NCBI RefSeq assembly: GCF_011758745.1
Contig: NZ_JAANOV010000001.1
Span: 930,001-994,000, forward strand
Reading direction: 5' to 3'
Origin: Amycolatopsis granulosa
GTDB taxonomy: Bacteria > Actinomycetota > Actinomycetes > Mycobacteriales > Pseudonocardiaceae
DNA length: 64,000 nucleotides
Both the position numbers and the translations under genes were made by a program. Below the pieces are notes generated by a model. It had not been told where the DNA came from, made no database searches, and saw only the letters and a list, made by a program, of their open reading frames with translations. Each line of letters opens with the position of its first letter. Position 1 is the stretch's first letter. Below are positions 1 through 9,371 of the stretch, in pieces.

Positions 1-2428
1 TGTCCGCGTCGTTGTTGTAGGTCGCGTCGTCCAGCACCGCCGACAGGTCGTCGGTGAACGACGCGGGGTTCTCCGCGGTGTAGGGGACACTGCTGGTGTT
101 GCGGACGGTCACGGTGTAGGTGACCTTGTCACCCGGGTGGACCGGACCGGCGGTCCCGGCGGTCTTGGTCACCTCGTACGACGGGGTTCCGGGCGTGTTG
201 GTGACCGTGCACCTGTAGTTGTGCGTGGTGGACACCGTCAGGGTCCACGGACCGTCCCCGCCTGCCGGGACCGGGTCACCGGTGGTGGAGTCCACGCAGG
301 TGATGGTCGCGGCGTAGGCGCTGATCGCGTCCGGGGAGCCGGGTGCCATCGCGTCGGTGATCGTGTAGGTGGCGCCCTGCGTCACCGGCCAGTTCGCCGT
401 GCTCGCCGAGGTGTTCGTCCCCGTGGTGGTCGCCGCGGTCAGCTGGGTACCGCCGGCCTGGAGGCCGACGGTGAACTGGTCGGCGGCCTGGACCCGGCCG
501 GCCACCTGCTTCTCCACCGTGATGGTGGGGATCGGCGCGCTGGCGCAGCGGGCGCCGTCGTTGCCACCGGAGGCGGGACCGTGCGAGACCAGGATCGACT
601 GGCGGGTGCGCGGGTCGGTGCGGTAGATGTCGCCGGTGGTGTTGTCCGAGCTGTACAGGTAGCCCGCCGCGTCGGCGTAGGTGGCTCCCACGTACTGGTG
701 GTCCGGCATCCCGATGATGCGGCCGGTGTCGATCAACGTGCCGGCGGCCGGATCGAACTTCAGCAGGTGCGGGACACCGTTCGCGTCGTAGCCCACGTTG
801 TAGAGAGCGCCACCGATCCACGACCAGTCCGCTCCAGGCTGGAGGCCGGCCGGCACGGTGACCGAGCCGGACGCGACGACCCGCGCGTAAGTGGCCGATC
901 CCGGCGCGAGGTCGACCTCGTACCAGGTGATGGGCGAGACCGACGCGGTCACCCACAGGTGACCGTTGCTGTCGAAGTCACCGACGTTGAACGCCTGGGC
1001 GGCCGGGATCCCGGCGGGAACACCGAGATCGGTCAGGCTGCCGTCGGCGTTGACCCGGACCAGGTGACCGGCGTTGTCGAAGCCGTAGAAGTAGTTGTCC
1101 AGGGTGTTGAACCCGACCGCGTTCACCGGCGTCGGGGTCTCCAGGATCTTCTTCGCCGCACCCGTCGCCAGGTCCACCTGGAAGATGTCGTTCGGGCTGG
1201 TGGCCGACGGCGTCTGGAACAGGTACCCGAAGGCGTCACAGTTCCAGGCCTGCGTCGCGGTGTTGGTCACCGCGCAGCGGAACGCTCCCGCCGTCGGCAC
1301 GGTGAACTTCCACGACGGTGCCGAGCCCGTGGCCGCCACCGCCTGCCCGGTCGTGGTGTTGGTGCAGGTGATCGTGGGCCGGTAGTAACTCAGCCGGCTC
1401 GCCGCGCCCGCCGCCATCGCATCGGTGATGGTGTAGGTGGCGCCCGTGCGCACCGGGGTCGCTCCGCTGCTCGCGGTCGTGCCGGTGCCCGACGTGGTGG
1501 CCGAGTTGATCACCGTGCCGGTGCTGTCGGCCACGCTCAGCGTGAACTGGTCGTCGGCCGACGCGCGGCCGGCCACCGTCTTGGTGACCTCCAGCGTCGG
1601 GCAGAGCACGCTCGGGCGCATCTGGGCGAGGAAGCCCTCCGCACCCTGCCCGCTCTTCACCTGCACGACCATCGTGTTGAGACCGGAACGCCAGTCGTGG
1701 TTCAGCGTGGTCTGCGCGGCGGAGGGGGTCTTGAACCCGGCGAAGAAGTAGGGGTCCTGGCCGGCCGGTGCGCTCGGCAGCCCGGTCGTCTTGGAGCTCT
1801 GCGGCACGCCGTTGACGTAGACCTCGGTCACCGTGTTGTCGGCCAGGAAGTTCATGGCCAGGGTGAACGCGGCGGGGTCCACCGCGGAGTCCAGGGTGAA
1901 CTGGTACCGGTAGTACCAGTCGCCCCGGGGCACGCCCTGGTCCGGATTCGCCGTGGTCTGCTGCGAGATCCACTCCGCGTTGTTGTACGGGCTCGGGTCC
2001 CAGAACGGGGTGATCCGGCTGACGTTGGCCGGTCCCCACGTGGCCCCGGCCGGCGGTGGGGCGGCGGCGGGCAGCGGGTTGGTCGGCCCGAACGGCCCGG
2101 CGACCTCCCAGCTGGGGTCGGTACCGCCCGGCAGCGCGCCACCGCTCGCCCGGTCGTAGCCGGTGTTGAAGATGTTCGGATCGGTCGAGCAGGTGACTGT
2201 GGTGCTGGAGGCCGCACTGGCCGTCGTGCCCGCACCCGTCACTCCTCCCGCCACCACGACCGAGGCCAGGACGGCCAGTGACGCGCCGGCCGCGAGACCG
2301 CGGCGGGGTCCCCGCCCCAGGCGGCGCCATCGTTGACTCAGTGGAACACGTTGCCGGGCTTGCCGCCCGCGCCGGCGTGGCGGTCTTTCGGCGGCAGCGT
2401 CCGGTTGAGCAGTGTGATCTGCGGACAC
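1..2428 (-). CDS. Secreted surface protein with prealbumin-like repeats and a DUF6923-type domain (C-terminus beyond window)
   Basis: Partial: 809 codons are visible and the frame is still open at base 1. The chosen GTG start has GGAG six bases upstream. The first ~45 residues are Arg-rich, followed by a hydrophobic segment ending in TTASA-AS, read as a signal peptide with a long n-region. Residues ~75-270 resemble a lectin or Ig-like module. About 280-390 and 635-755 are two related repeats (each with E-V/K-T/Q-K-x-VAGR, then YTITDAM and C-VTNT), typical of SpaA/prealbumin-like folds. About 395-630 (YLFQTPS, VDLATGAAKKI, NAVGFN, ending SGGNDGARC) resembles the DUF6923 beta-propeller-like domain. 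A DUF11-like module (PGDKVTYTVTVRNT) begins at ~757. It is probably cell-wall exposed; an anchor, if any, lies outside the window. Substrate unknown. Confidence 0.85.
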   Translation of the reverse strand, partial: MSADHTAQPDAAAERPPRRRGRQARQRVPLSQRWRRLGRGPRRGLAAGASLAVLASVVVAGGVTGAGTTASAASSTTVTCSTDPNIFNTGYDRASGGALPGGTDPSWEVAGPFGPTNPLPAAAPPPAGATWGPANVSRITPFWDPSPYNNAEWISQQTTANPDQGVPRGDWYYRYQFTLDSAVDPAAFTLAMNFLADNTVTEVYVNGVPQSSKTTGLPSAPAGQDPYFFAGFKTPSAAQTTLNHDWRSGLNTMVVQVKSGQGAEGFLAQMRPSVLCPTLEVTKTVAGRASADDQFTLSVADSTGTVINSATTSGTGTTASSGATPVRTGATYTITDAMAAGAASRLSYYRPTITCTNTTTGQAVAATGSAPSWKFTVPTAGAFRCAVTNTATQAWNCDAFGYLFQTPSATSPNDIFQVDLATGAAKKILETPTPVNAVGFNTLDNYFYGFDNAGHLVRVNADGSLTDLGVPAGIPAAQAFNVGDFDSNGHLWVTASVSPITWYEVDLAPGSATYARVVASGSVTVPAGLQPGADWSWIGGALYNVGYDANGVPHLLKFDPAAGTLIDTGRIIGMPDHQYVGATYADAAGYLYSSDNTTGDIYRTDPRTRQSILVSHGPASGGNDGARCASAPIPTITVEKQVAGRVQAADQFTVGLQAGGTQLTAATTTGTNTSASTANWPVTQGATYTITDAMAPGSPDAISAYAATITCVDSTTGDPVPAGGDGPWTLTVSTTHNYRCTVTNTPGTPSYEVTKTAGTAGPVHPGDKVTYTVTVRNTSSVPYTAENPASFTDDLSAVLDDATYNNDAD

Positions 2429-2705
2429 GGCGATCTCCAGGCCTGTCGATTGACAAGGACACCTCGACCCACCCCCCGACCACGCGGACAGCCACGTGCG
2501 GATGGGACTGATCAGTCGTAGGCCGGACGGCGGAGCGGACGCGAGCGGAACCGCCGCATTCCACCCCGTGATCACCCCCGCCCGCCCGGCCCGGCGCCGC
2601 CCGCCCCGGCCGCCCCGCTGTGACCTCACCCTCACCTCACCCGCGACATGTCCGGCGGTCACCCGCGGTCTTCTCGGGTGGAACGGCAGTGGCAGGGAGT
2701 CGACT

Positions 2706-5231
2706 GTGAACGAAGACCGGGTGCGCGTGGGACGCGAACTCATCGTGCGGCCGCGGCTGATGCGCGAGCTCGACCAGCCGTCGGCACTGACGGTGCTGCG
2801 GGCACCGCTGGGATTCGGCAAGACCGCGCTCGTGGCGCAATGGTTGCGGGGCAGCGGGAACAAGCCGGCCGTGCGGGTGCGCGCCACCGGTAGCGCGGCG
2901 GAGTTCTGGGACCGAGTGCGGGATGCCTTGCTGGACACCGGGGTCACCGGCCCGGACGATCCGGCCCGGTCCCCGCTGCACGGGCTGGCCCGCGCGGTCC
3001 GGGCATGCGGTGACCTGGTGCTCGTCGTCGACGACTTCGACGAGATCGCCGACGGTGGCGTCGAGCGCGATCTGCTGTACCTGCTGCGTGACTGTCCGGG
3101 CCTGCGCCTCGTGGTGTGCGTGCGCGGCGAGCGCCACTTCGCCCGGCACCGCCGCCTCGACCTGGACGCCGTCGAACTGACCGCGCACGACCTCGCGTTC
3201 ACCGTGGACGAAACCCAGGCGGTGCTGCAGGCGTGCGGGCTCACCGGGGCGCCGCAGTGGGCCGAGGCCGTCCACCACGAGTGCGGTGGCTGGCCCGAAC
3301 CCGTCCGCGCCGCGGCGATCGTGTTGCGCGAGCTGGCCCGGGCCGGCCGGCCGGCACCGTCGGCACCCTCCATCGTCACCGAGTACCTGCGTGACCGGCT
3401 GTTGTCCGAACTGGACGATGAACGGGTTCGCGATCTCGCCTTCGCCGCCGCCCTCCTCGGCCCCGCGCCGACCGGGCTGCTGGCGTCGCTGACCGGCGGC
3501 GAGCGAGGCGAGCAGCTGACACGGCTGGGTGCCCTCGGGTTGCTGGCCGGGCCCGGCCCCGCCGCTGACACCGCCCGGTGGGCCGAGGCCGCCCGCGCCG
3601 CGCTGTCCGGGGTGTTCCGCACCCGCCACCCGGCGCGGGTTCGCGAGCTGCGCGGGCGAGCCGCGCAGTGGTACCGGGACCACCGGCGGCCGGCCGCGGC
3701 GCTGTCGGAGGCCGTGCAGGCGCAGGACCCGGAACTGGCCGTGCGGATCGTCGACGAGAACTGGCTCGACCTGCTGGAGAACCACACCGACGTGCTGCGG
3801 TCCGCGTTCGCCGCCCTCCCCGTCCCAGCTCTGGAAACGAGCGCGCGGGCCATGGCGGCCCGCGATCTGCTGCTGCGCGCACCGGACAACCGGGTGTTCG
3901 CCGCACTTCCGCCGCTCCCGCCGTCGGCGCCGGAGCCGTCAGCGCTCCCGGAGGTTCTCGACACCGGTCTGGCCACGCTCCTGGTACTCCGCCGCCGCGG
4001 CCTGCTCCTCCGCGCGACAGCCCACGGCGACCGGCTGCTCACCTTCGCCGGTGCGGGATCGCCCCGGTTGTCCCGGCTCTTCCAGGAGGTGGGGACCACC
4101 CGGCTGCTCACCGGTGACCTCCGGGGGGCGCGCCACGCGCTCTCGACGGCCGCCGACCTCGCCGGGCCGGCGGAGGCCTCGGAGGCGTCGGAGGCCTCGG
4201 AGGCGCAGGGACAGCTCGCCCTCGTCTCGCTGGCGACCGGCGGCGACGTCACCGGTGTGCCGGCCGAAGCAGCCGGCACCCGATCGGGCACGCTCGCCCG
4301 GGCGATCCTGGCGCTCGACCGGCTCGACCTGAAGACCGCCGCGGAGTGCGTCAGCCGGCTGCACCGGCTGCCGGGCCCGGACCCGCTGTGGCCGGTCACC
4401 GCGTTCGTCCACAGTGGATACCTCTGGGCCGCCGGCGACGCGCTCGGCGGGCTGAAACACCTGGACCAGGTCCGCGCCGCGCACGGCGGCGACCGCGGGC
4501 CGGGCGCCGTCGCCGGCCCGCTCCTGGCCGCGGCCGAGGCCAATCTGCTCATCGCGCTGGGGCACGGCAACCACGCCTCGGCGGTGCTCGACGAGTTCGA
4601 TCCGCGGCACCCGCTGCTCCGGGTGATCCGCGCGCGGTTGCTGCTGCTCGGCGGAAACCCCGCGGAAGCGATGCGGCACTGCGAGGATCTCGCGTGGTTG
4701 CGTGCCGCACCGCGGTCGCTCGAACTGGAGTTGATGCTCATCCGGGCCATCGCGCAGCTGCGGTCGGGTGATCGCACCGGTTCCGCCGGGACGGTGCGCC
4801 GCGCCGCCTCGTCCGCGCGCCGCACCGGACTGCTGCGTCCGTTCCGGACCGTCCCCCGCGCGGAACTCGCCGACGTGGTCTCGCACGCCGGCTTCGACGC
4901 CCTGGCCCTGCTGCGGGAGCCCGCGCTCCGGAACGTGCCGGACCTCTTCCCGGAGCGGCTGGACCTGGTCGTGCTCACCGACCGGGAGCGGCACATCCTG
5001 GACTACCTCGCCGCCGGGCTGCCCAGCCAGCGGATCGCGCACCAGCTCTTCATCTCCTACAACACCGTGAAGACGCACGTTCGCGGGTTGTACCGCAAGC
5101 TCAAGGCCGGCAGCCGGGACGAAGCGCTCGCCCGGGCGCGCGCCCTCGGCCTGCTTCCGGCGGATGCGGGACCGGCCGCGACGGCGATCGTCCCCCACCG
5201 CACCCCGGGTCAGACCACGGTCCCCGCCTGA
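2706..5231 (+). CDS. LuxR-family ATPase transcriptional regulator (MalT/LAL-like)
   Basis: 841 aa from a GTG preceded by CAGGGAG. Residues 33-41 (APLGFGKTA) are a Walker A with the GFGKT form of MalT-type STAND ATPases; 104-110 (LVLVVDD) is Walker B. The middle is an Ala/Leu/Arg-rich helical (TPR-like) region. The C-terminus (~758-812, LTDRERHILDYL, then TVKTHVRGLYRKL) is a LuxR/GerE helix-turn-helix. A 9-bp tandem repeat encodes (EAS)3EA near residue 490. An upstream in-frame extension exists, but the SD and the typical LAL N-terminus (VRVGRELIVRPRL) favour this start. It is divergent from the surface protein gene, so regulation of that gene is possible but unproven. Confidence 0.9.
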   Translation: MNEDRVRVGRELIVRPRLMRELDQPSALTVLRAPLGFGKTALVAQWLRGSGNKPAVRVRATGSAAEFWDRVRDALLDTGVTGPDDPARSPLHGLARAVRACGDLVLVVDDFDEIADGGVERDLLYLLRDCPGLRLVVCVRGERHFARHRRLDLDAVELTAHDLAFTVDETQAVLQACGLTGAPQWAEAVHHECGGWPEPVRAAAIVLRELARAGRPAPSAPSIVTEYLRDRLLSELDDERVRDLAFAAALLGPAPTGLLASLTGGERGEQLTRLGALGLLAGPGPAADTARWAEAARAALSGVFRTRHPARVRELRGRAAQWYRDHRRPAAALSEAVQAQDPELAVRIVDENWLDLLENHTDVLRSAFAALPVPALETSARAMAARDLLLRAPDNRVFAALPPLPPSAPEPSALPEVLDTGLATLLVLRRRGLLLRATAHGDRLLTFAGAGSPRLSRLFQEVGTTRLLTGDLRGARHALSTAADLAGPAEASEASEASEAQGQLALVSLATGGDVTGVPAEAAGTRSGTLARAILALDRLDLKTAAECVSRLHRLPGPDPLWPVTAFVHSGYLWAAGDALGGLKHLDQVRAAHGGDRGPGAVAGPLLAAAEANLLIALGHGNHASAVLDEFDPRHPLLRVIRARLLLLGGNPAEAMRHCEDLAWLRAAPRSLELELMLIRAIAQLRSGDRTGSAGTVRRAASSARRTGLLRPFRTVPRAELADVVSHAGFDALALLREPALRNVPDLFPERLDLVVLTDRERHILDYLAAGLPSQRIAHQLFISYNTVKTHVRGLYRKLKAGSRDEALARARALGLLPADAGPAATAIVPHRTPGQTTVPA
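4173..4208 (+). repeat. 9-bp tandem repeat inside the LuxR ATPase gene
   Basis: Four near-identical 9-mers (GAGGCCTCG / GAGGCGTCG) in frame encode Glu-Ala-Ser repeats between two helical repeat blocks. Copy number probably varies by slippage. Confidence 0.8.
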
Positions 5232-5352
5232 CCTCGACACCGAACCGGGGCCGTGAGTAGCATCACATCCAATGCGATGTGGACGGTGGCCGGCTGCGCC
5301 ATACTGTGGCCAGTCCAAGCCTGGTAGCCGTGCGCTGTTCGAGGGGGGTTCG

Positions 5353-6150
5353 GTGGTGGAATGCCCGCCGGCGCACTACGGCGATGAGGAACGTGAAGAC
5401 GTCGCGGGACCGCCGGGAAGCACGGTGTCCGCGGCGGTGACGAACCTGCTGAACCGCTGGCGGGCGCGGTCGGCGCAACGGGGGTGGCCGGCGGACCTCA
5501 CCTGGCCGCTCGACGCCGTGCACACCGTCGCCGAGGCGTGCCTGACCGGCACCGACCTGTTCCCCGCCCTCCTCGAGCTGGCTGATCAGCGTCTCGGCTC
5601 GGCCGCCACCGCCGACGACTTCGAACGCGACCTCGCCGCCCTCGCGTCGTGCCTGCCCGCGATCGGTCTGGGGCCGTCACCGGCCGAGCTGACCGCGATG
5701 GCCGGCCGCGCCGCGCGGCGCATCGTCGCTCGCGACGCGGTGCTCGCGCACGGCACGGACCCGGTCACCACGGTGCGGACGAGGGCCGCGTTCCTGCACG
5801 ATCTCACCTCGCCCGGCTACGACGACGCCGACGTCCACGTCTGGGTGGCGCGATGGGAACCGGGAACGGCGCCGTGGTCGTCGGCGTCGGTGCGCACGAT
5901 GATCGCCGACCGCATCCGCCCGCACCTGCGCGCCCGCGAATCGGCGGGAGCGGTCGGCCCCTGCGACATGGCGGTCCTGGTGACCGAGCGCGCGCGGGCC
6001 GAGCAGCTGGGCGAACTCGTGCGCGACCTGCCCGGGTCGTCGGACCTCGTCCTGTCGATCAGGCGGCGGCCACCGGGCGCCGATCCCGTGCGGCGCGCCG
6101 AGTGGCTGCTGGACCTGTTCCCGTCCCTGGTCGACGAGCCGCCGCTCTGA
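5353..6150 (+). CDS. Hypothetical actinobacterial protein
   Basis: 265 aa from tandem GTG codons (5353, 5356) that follow a strong GAGGGGGG SD; the frame is open further upstream but lacks an SD there. No signal peptide or membrane segment. It is mostly helical, with Arg/Ala-rich stretches, a mid-protein HDLTSPGYDDADVHVWVARW segment and a C-terminal DLVLSIRRRPPGADP. I do not recognise the family. It follows the LuxR ATPase by 121 bp and has codon use typical of the window, so it is likely a real gene. Confidence 0.7.
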   Translation: MVECPPAHYGDEEREDVAGPPGSTVSAAVTNLLNRWRARSAQRGWPADLTWPLDAVHTVAEACLTGTDLFPALLELADQRLGSAATADDFERDLAALASCLPAIGLGPSPAELTAMAGRAARRIVARDAVLAHGTDPVTTVRTRAAFLHDLTSPGYDDADVHVWVARWEPGTAPWSSASVRTMIADRIRPHLRARESAGAVGPCDMAVLVTERARAEQLGELVRDLPGSSDLVLSIRRRPPGADPVRRAEWLLDLFPSLVDEPPL

Positions 6151-6376
6151 GCGGCGGCCGGCCGCGAAAATGGAGCAGTGTTGCCGATTCGTGACGATGG
6201 GCGCCGGGTGGGGTTCGCGGTATCGAGCTGACCCGGACCGTCGTTATCCGTAACACCCGTTAACCGCCCGTTCGGCTGAACAGGGCGGGAACGGTCGCGT
6301 CTGAGTAGCGTCAGTTCACCCTATCGGTGTGCCCCTTCTGTAGTTGCATCACAGGAAGTGCGCAGAGGGAGGACCG

Positions 6377-6730
6377 ATGGGTGACACCGCGACACGCGAG
6401 CTGGCCGGCATGCCGGACGACGAACGACTGGGCACGGCTCGCGGCGGCGACCGGGAGGCGTACGCGATCCTGGTCCACCGGCACCGGGCCGCCGCACCGG
6501 ACGTGACCGCCGACGGGCTGGTCCTGGCCATGCCGGCGGCGTTCGCCGCCCTGCCGGCCCGCTGGCGCCGGGTCCTGTGGATGGTCGAGGTCCTCGGTCA
6601 CCGCCCGCAGGACGTGGCCGCCGAACTCGGCATCGCGCCCGCCGCGGCGTGCTCGCTGGTGTGGCGGGCGCGCACGGCCCTGCGGCGGCAGTACGAGCAG
6701 TACGAGCAGCACGGTTCCCGTGACCGGTGA
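6377..6730 (+). CDS. Sigma-70-like mini protein (region 4 plus a remnant of region 2)
   Basis: 117 aa from an ATG preceded by GAGGGAGG. Residues ~16-36 (LGTARGGDREAYAILVHRHR) look like the start of ECF sigma region 2. The sequence then jumps to a full region 4 (AFAALPARWRRVLWMVEVLG, PQDVAAELGIAP, LVWRARTALRRQY). About 50-60 residues of region 2, including the -10-recognising helix, are missing relative to normal ECF factors. No anti-sigma gene is adjacent. It may be a DNA-binding regulator, an anti-sigma-like competitor, or a decaying sigma gene; the intact frame and SD favour expression. Confidence 0.7.
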   Translation: MGDTATRELAGMPDDERLGTARGGDREAYAILVHRHRAAAPDVTADGLVLAMPAAFAALPARWRRVLWMVEVLGHRPQDVAAELGIAPAAACSLVWRARTALRRQYEQYEQHGSRDR

Positions 6731-6861
6731 TGCACCCGATCTTCCTCACCCGCTCCGTCCGGCATCCGTATTGCCCGGAACGTCCCGCCGAGGTATACCG
6801 GGGAACGGGGCGCGATCGTCTGTCGCGCATCCGATGCCGACAGTCTGGAAAGGACCATCGC

Positions 6862-7512
6862 GTGCGGATTTCGGTACTGGGCAGCGGGATCGTCGGACGC
6901 ACGCTGGCCGCGCGCCTGGTCGACCTCCGGCACCGCGTCGTGATCGGTACCCGCGACCCCGGGCGGCCGCACATCACCCGGTGGCTCCGGTCGGCGGGTG
7001 AGCTGGCCCGCGCCGGGACCTACGCGGAGGCGGCGCGGTCCGCGTCGATCGTGCTCAACGCCACCCCGGGAACGGCCACTTTGGACGCGCTGCACGCGGC
7101 CGGCGCGGCGGCACTCGCCGGCAAGGTACTGGTCGACGTCGCCAACCCGGTCGGCGACCCGGCCGCGGACCCGCCCCGGCTCAGAACCGGCGACCGGAGC
7201 CTGGGCGAGGACATCCAGGCGGCGTTCACCCAGACCAGAGTGGTCAAGGCCCTCAACACGGTGAGCCCCTCGGTGATGGTCAACCCGAAGCGGGTGCCCG
7301 GCGACCACGTTGCGTTCCTCGCCGGCGACAGCAGACAGGCCAAAACGATGGTGACCGGCCTGCTGCGCGAGTTCGGCTGGCCCCCGCACGCGATCGTCGA
7401 CCTCGGTGACATCACCGGCGCACGGTCGATGGAGATGCTGTTCCCGTTGCGGCAGCGGCTGAGCAGGTCCCTCGGCCACACCAACTTCAACCTCGGGATC
7501 CTGCACGCCTGA
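6862..7512 (+). CDS. NADP oxidoreductase, coenzyme F420-dependent family
   Basis: 216 aa. The N-terminal Rossmann fold has the GSGIVG pattern (VRISVLGSGIVGRTLAARL) followed by VVIGTRDP, as in the F420_oxidored family that includes F420:NADPH reductase (Npd/Fno). VVKALNTVSPSVM matches the family's substrate-domain start. The GTG at 6862 follows GGAAAGGA; an ATG at 6727 would add 45 unconserved residues and overlap the previous stop. The specific substrate is not deducible. Confidence 0.85.
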   Translation: MRISVLGSGIVGRTLAARLVDLRHRVVIGTRDPGRPHITRWLRSAGELARAGTYAEAARSASIVLNATPGTATLDALHAAGAAALAGKVLVDVANPVGDPAADPPRLRTGDRSLGEDIQAAFTQTRVVKALNTVSPSVMVNPKRVPGDHVAFLAGDSRQAKTMVTGLLREFGWPPHAIVDLGDITGARSMEMLFPLRQRLSRSLGHTNFNLGILHA

Positions 7513-7523
7513 CCCCCGGTTCA

Positions 7524-8270
7524 TCACACCGGCGACAGCGCCGTCCGCCCCTCCCCGGTGGGCTGCTCGGGCACCACCAGCAAGCCGCTCCGGAACGCCA
7601 GGGCGACCGCGTGGGTGCGGTCCCGCGCGCCGAGTTTGCGCAGCACACCCCGCACGTGGGTGCGGATCGTCTCCACGGACAGCAGCAGCCCGGCGGCGAT
7701 CTGCGTGGTGCTCAGGCCTTCCGCGAGGAGATGCAGCACCTCGTACTCGCGCCCGGTCAGCGCGGGCCGCCGCGGAACCGGGAGCGGCCCGGGCAGCGCA
7801 CCCGGCGCTTCCCCGGGCAGGAGCACGCTTCTCAGCTGCCCGTCGATGTGGATCTGCCGGCTGGCGGTGGTGATCGCCTCGGCGATGCGCAACGGGTCCG
7901 CGTCGCGCGCTACCACCCCGCGCGCACCGGCGCGCAGCGCCTCACCCAGGTAGGCGCGGTTCACCTGGCCGGGCTCCACCAGGACGACCACCGCGGGTGT
8001 GCTCCGCGCGGCGGCCAGCACGGCGGCGAGCTGCGGCTCACGGTTCGCACCGGCGCCGAGCAGGACGACGTCGGGCTGGGTGTGCCCGACCAGGTGGACC
8101 AGCTCCGGCCCCGTGGTGGCGTGACCGGCCCAGCGCATCACCGGGCTGCGCTGGACCAGCGCGAACAGCCCCTCGCGCAGGAGCGGGAGCGAGTCGGCCA
8201 CCGCGACCCGGATCGCGGGTCTGGCGTGGACGGCGGGGACGGACAACCGGCGGGCGGTGGTCGTGGACAC
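7524..8270 (-). CDS. LuxR-type response regulator with atypical receiver domain
   Basis: 248 aa; GTG start preceded by AGGAG. Residues ~20-140 have a receiver-like fold (IRVAVADSLPLLREGL), but the usual phospho-Asp position after beta-3 (DVVLLD) reads DVVLLGAG, only one of the two early acidic residues remains, and the conserved Lys region reads GARGVVARD. The C-terminus (LTGREYEVLHLLAEG, ETIRTHVRGVLRKL) is a standard LuxR HTH. It is probably phosphorylation-independent. It lies 25 bp downstream of the NlpC/P60 gene on the same strand, so cotranscription is likely. Confidence 0.88.
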   Translation of the reverse strand: MSTTTARRLSVPAVHARPAIRVAVADSLPLLREGLFALVQRSPVMRWAGHATTGPELVHLVGHTQPDVVLLGAGANREPQLAAVLAAARSTPAVVVLVEPGQVNRAYLGEALRAGARGVVARDADPLRIAEAITTASRQIHIDGQLRSVLLPGEAPGALPGPLPVPRRPALTGREYEVLHLLAEGLSTTQIAAGLLLSVETIRTHVRGVLRKLGARDRTHAVALAFRSGLLVVPEQPTGEGRTALSPV

Positions 8271-8295
8271 GATTTCTCCTTCTTCTCGAGCTTTT

Positions 8296-9324
8296 TCAGC
8301 GCAGTAGCCGCCGGATCCCGGTGACCGGGCCGATCGCCTCGATCCCCGCGATCCCGACCGGCTCACCCGGACGGGACGCGTGCACCGCACGCGAGTTGTC
8401 GATCGCCAGGGCGACGTGGCTGACGGGCTGGTAGTAGAAGATCAGGTCACCGGGGCGCACCTGGTCGCGTGGCACGGGCACGCCGACGGTGGCCTGCTGC
8501 GCGCTCGTCCTCGGCACACTCGCGCCGATCGCCCGGTAGGCGGCCAGCACGAGGCCCGAGCAGTCGTAGGCAGCAGGCCCTTCGGCTCCCCACACGTAAG
8601 GTTTTCCGAGTTGTGCCAGCGCGAACCGCACGACGTTCCCGGCGTCACCGCCGGGGAGTCCCGAATCGGGTGGCCGGGGCGCTGGGGTGACCAGCCTGGC
8701 CGCCACGCTCGCCATCCGGCTCTGGGCGTCCTGGAGCACGCGAGCCGCGGCATCCCGCCGCGCCCGGGCGGACTCGAGCGCGGCGGCCGCCTCGGCGCGC
8801 GTGCTCCCGGCCCGCGCCACGGTGTCCGCGGACCCGGTGACGGCGGACTCGGCTCGGCGGACAGCGTCATCGGCCGAGCGCACCTCGCCGAGCTGGTCAT
8901 CGGCGAGGAAGTCGAGCAGGGGCAACGCCGCGTGGTACTCCCGCGGCCGGCCACTGTCGAGCACCGCGAACTCCCGGCCACGCCGGAACTCCGCGGTGAC
9001 GCCGGAGTAGAAGTCGGTGACGCGCTGGCGTGCCTGGAGTGCGGCCGATCGCGCGGCACGCAAGGTCTCCTGGGCCGACTCGGTGCCGCTCCGGGCGGCC
9101 GATTCCGCCCGCTCGGCGGCGGCGAGTTCGGCCTCCCTGGCGCCGGTCTCCACCTGGAGCGCACCGAGTTCGCCCCGGGCTCGCCCGAGGTCCTGGTAAG
9201 CGTCCTCCGCTTCCCGGTGCAGCGCCAGATACGGGTCGGGGTCGGCGCGCGGGGCTGCGACGGCGGGCACGGCGAACACGACCGCCACCACCCACGCCAA
9301 TCCCATCAGCGTCCACCTGGCCAC
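8296..9324 (-). CDS. Secreted NlpC/P60 peptidoglycan hydrolase with N-terminal coiled coil
   Basis: 342 aa from GTG 9324, which supplies a basic n-region (VARWTLM) to a signal peptide ending in AVPAVAA; an ATG at 9306, with AGGTGG upstream, is an alternative. Mature residues ~30-210 form a long Ala/Glu/Arg-rich coiled coil. The C-terminal ~115 residues are NlpC/P60: GKPYVWGAEGPAAYDCSGLV holds the catalytic Cys, and SHVALAID the His. This is the RipA/DIP-like layout for cleaving stem peptides. It sits between two LuxR regulators and may be in one operon with them. Confidence 0.9.
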   Translation of the reverse strand: MARWTLMGLAWVVAVVFAVPAVAAPRADPDPYLALHREAEDAYQDLGRARGELGALQVETGAREAELAAAERAESAARSGTESAQETLRAARSAALQARQRVTDFYSGVTAEFRRGREFAVLDSGRPREYHAALPLLDFLADDQLGEVRSADDAVRRAESAVTGSADTVARAGSTRAEAAAALESARARRDAAARVLQDAQSRMASVAARLVTPAPRPPDSGLPGGDAGNVVRFALAQLGKPYVWGAEGPAAYDCSGLVLAAYRAIGASVPRTSAQQATVGVPVPRDQVRPGDLIFYYQPVSHVALAIDNSRAVHASRPGEPVGIAGIEAIGPVTGIRRLLR

Positions 9325-9371
9325 ACCGTACAGACCGGCCGGCACGGCCGAACCTGACGCGAGGACCCGGA

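Noticed and set aside
137-2281. Long plus-strand open frame opposite the surface protein
   Set aside because: Its protein is Arg/Gly/Val-rich without a domain; the minus strand gives a signal peptide and recognisable repeats with correct codon bias.
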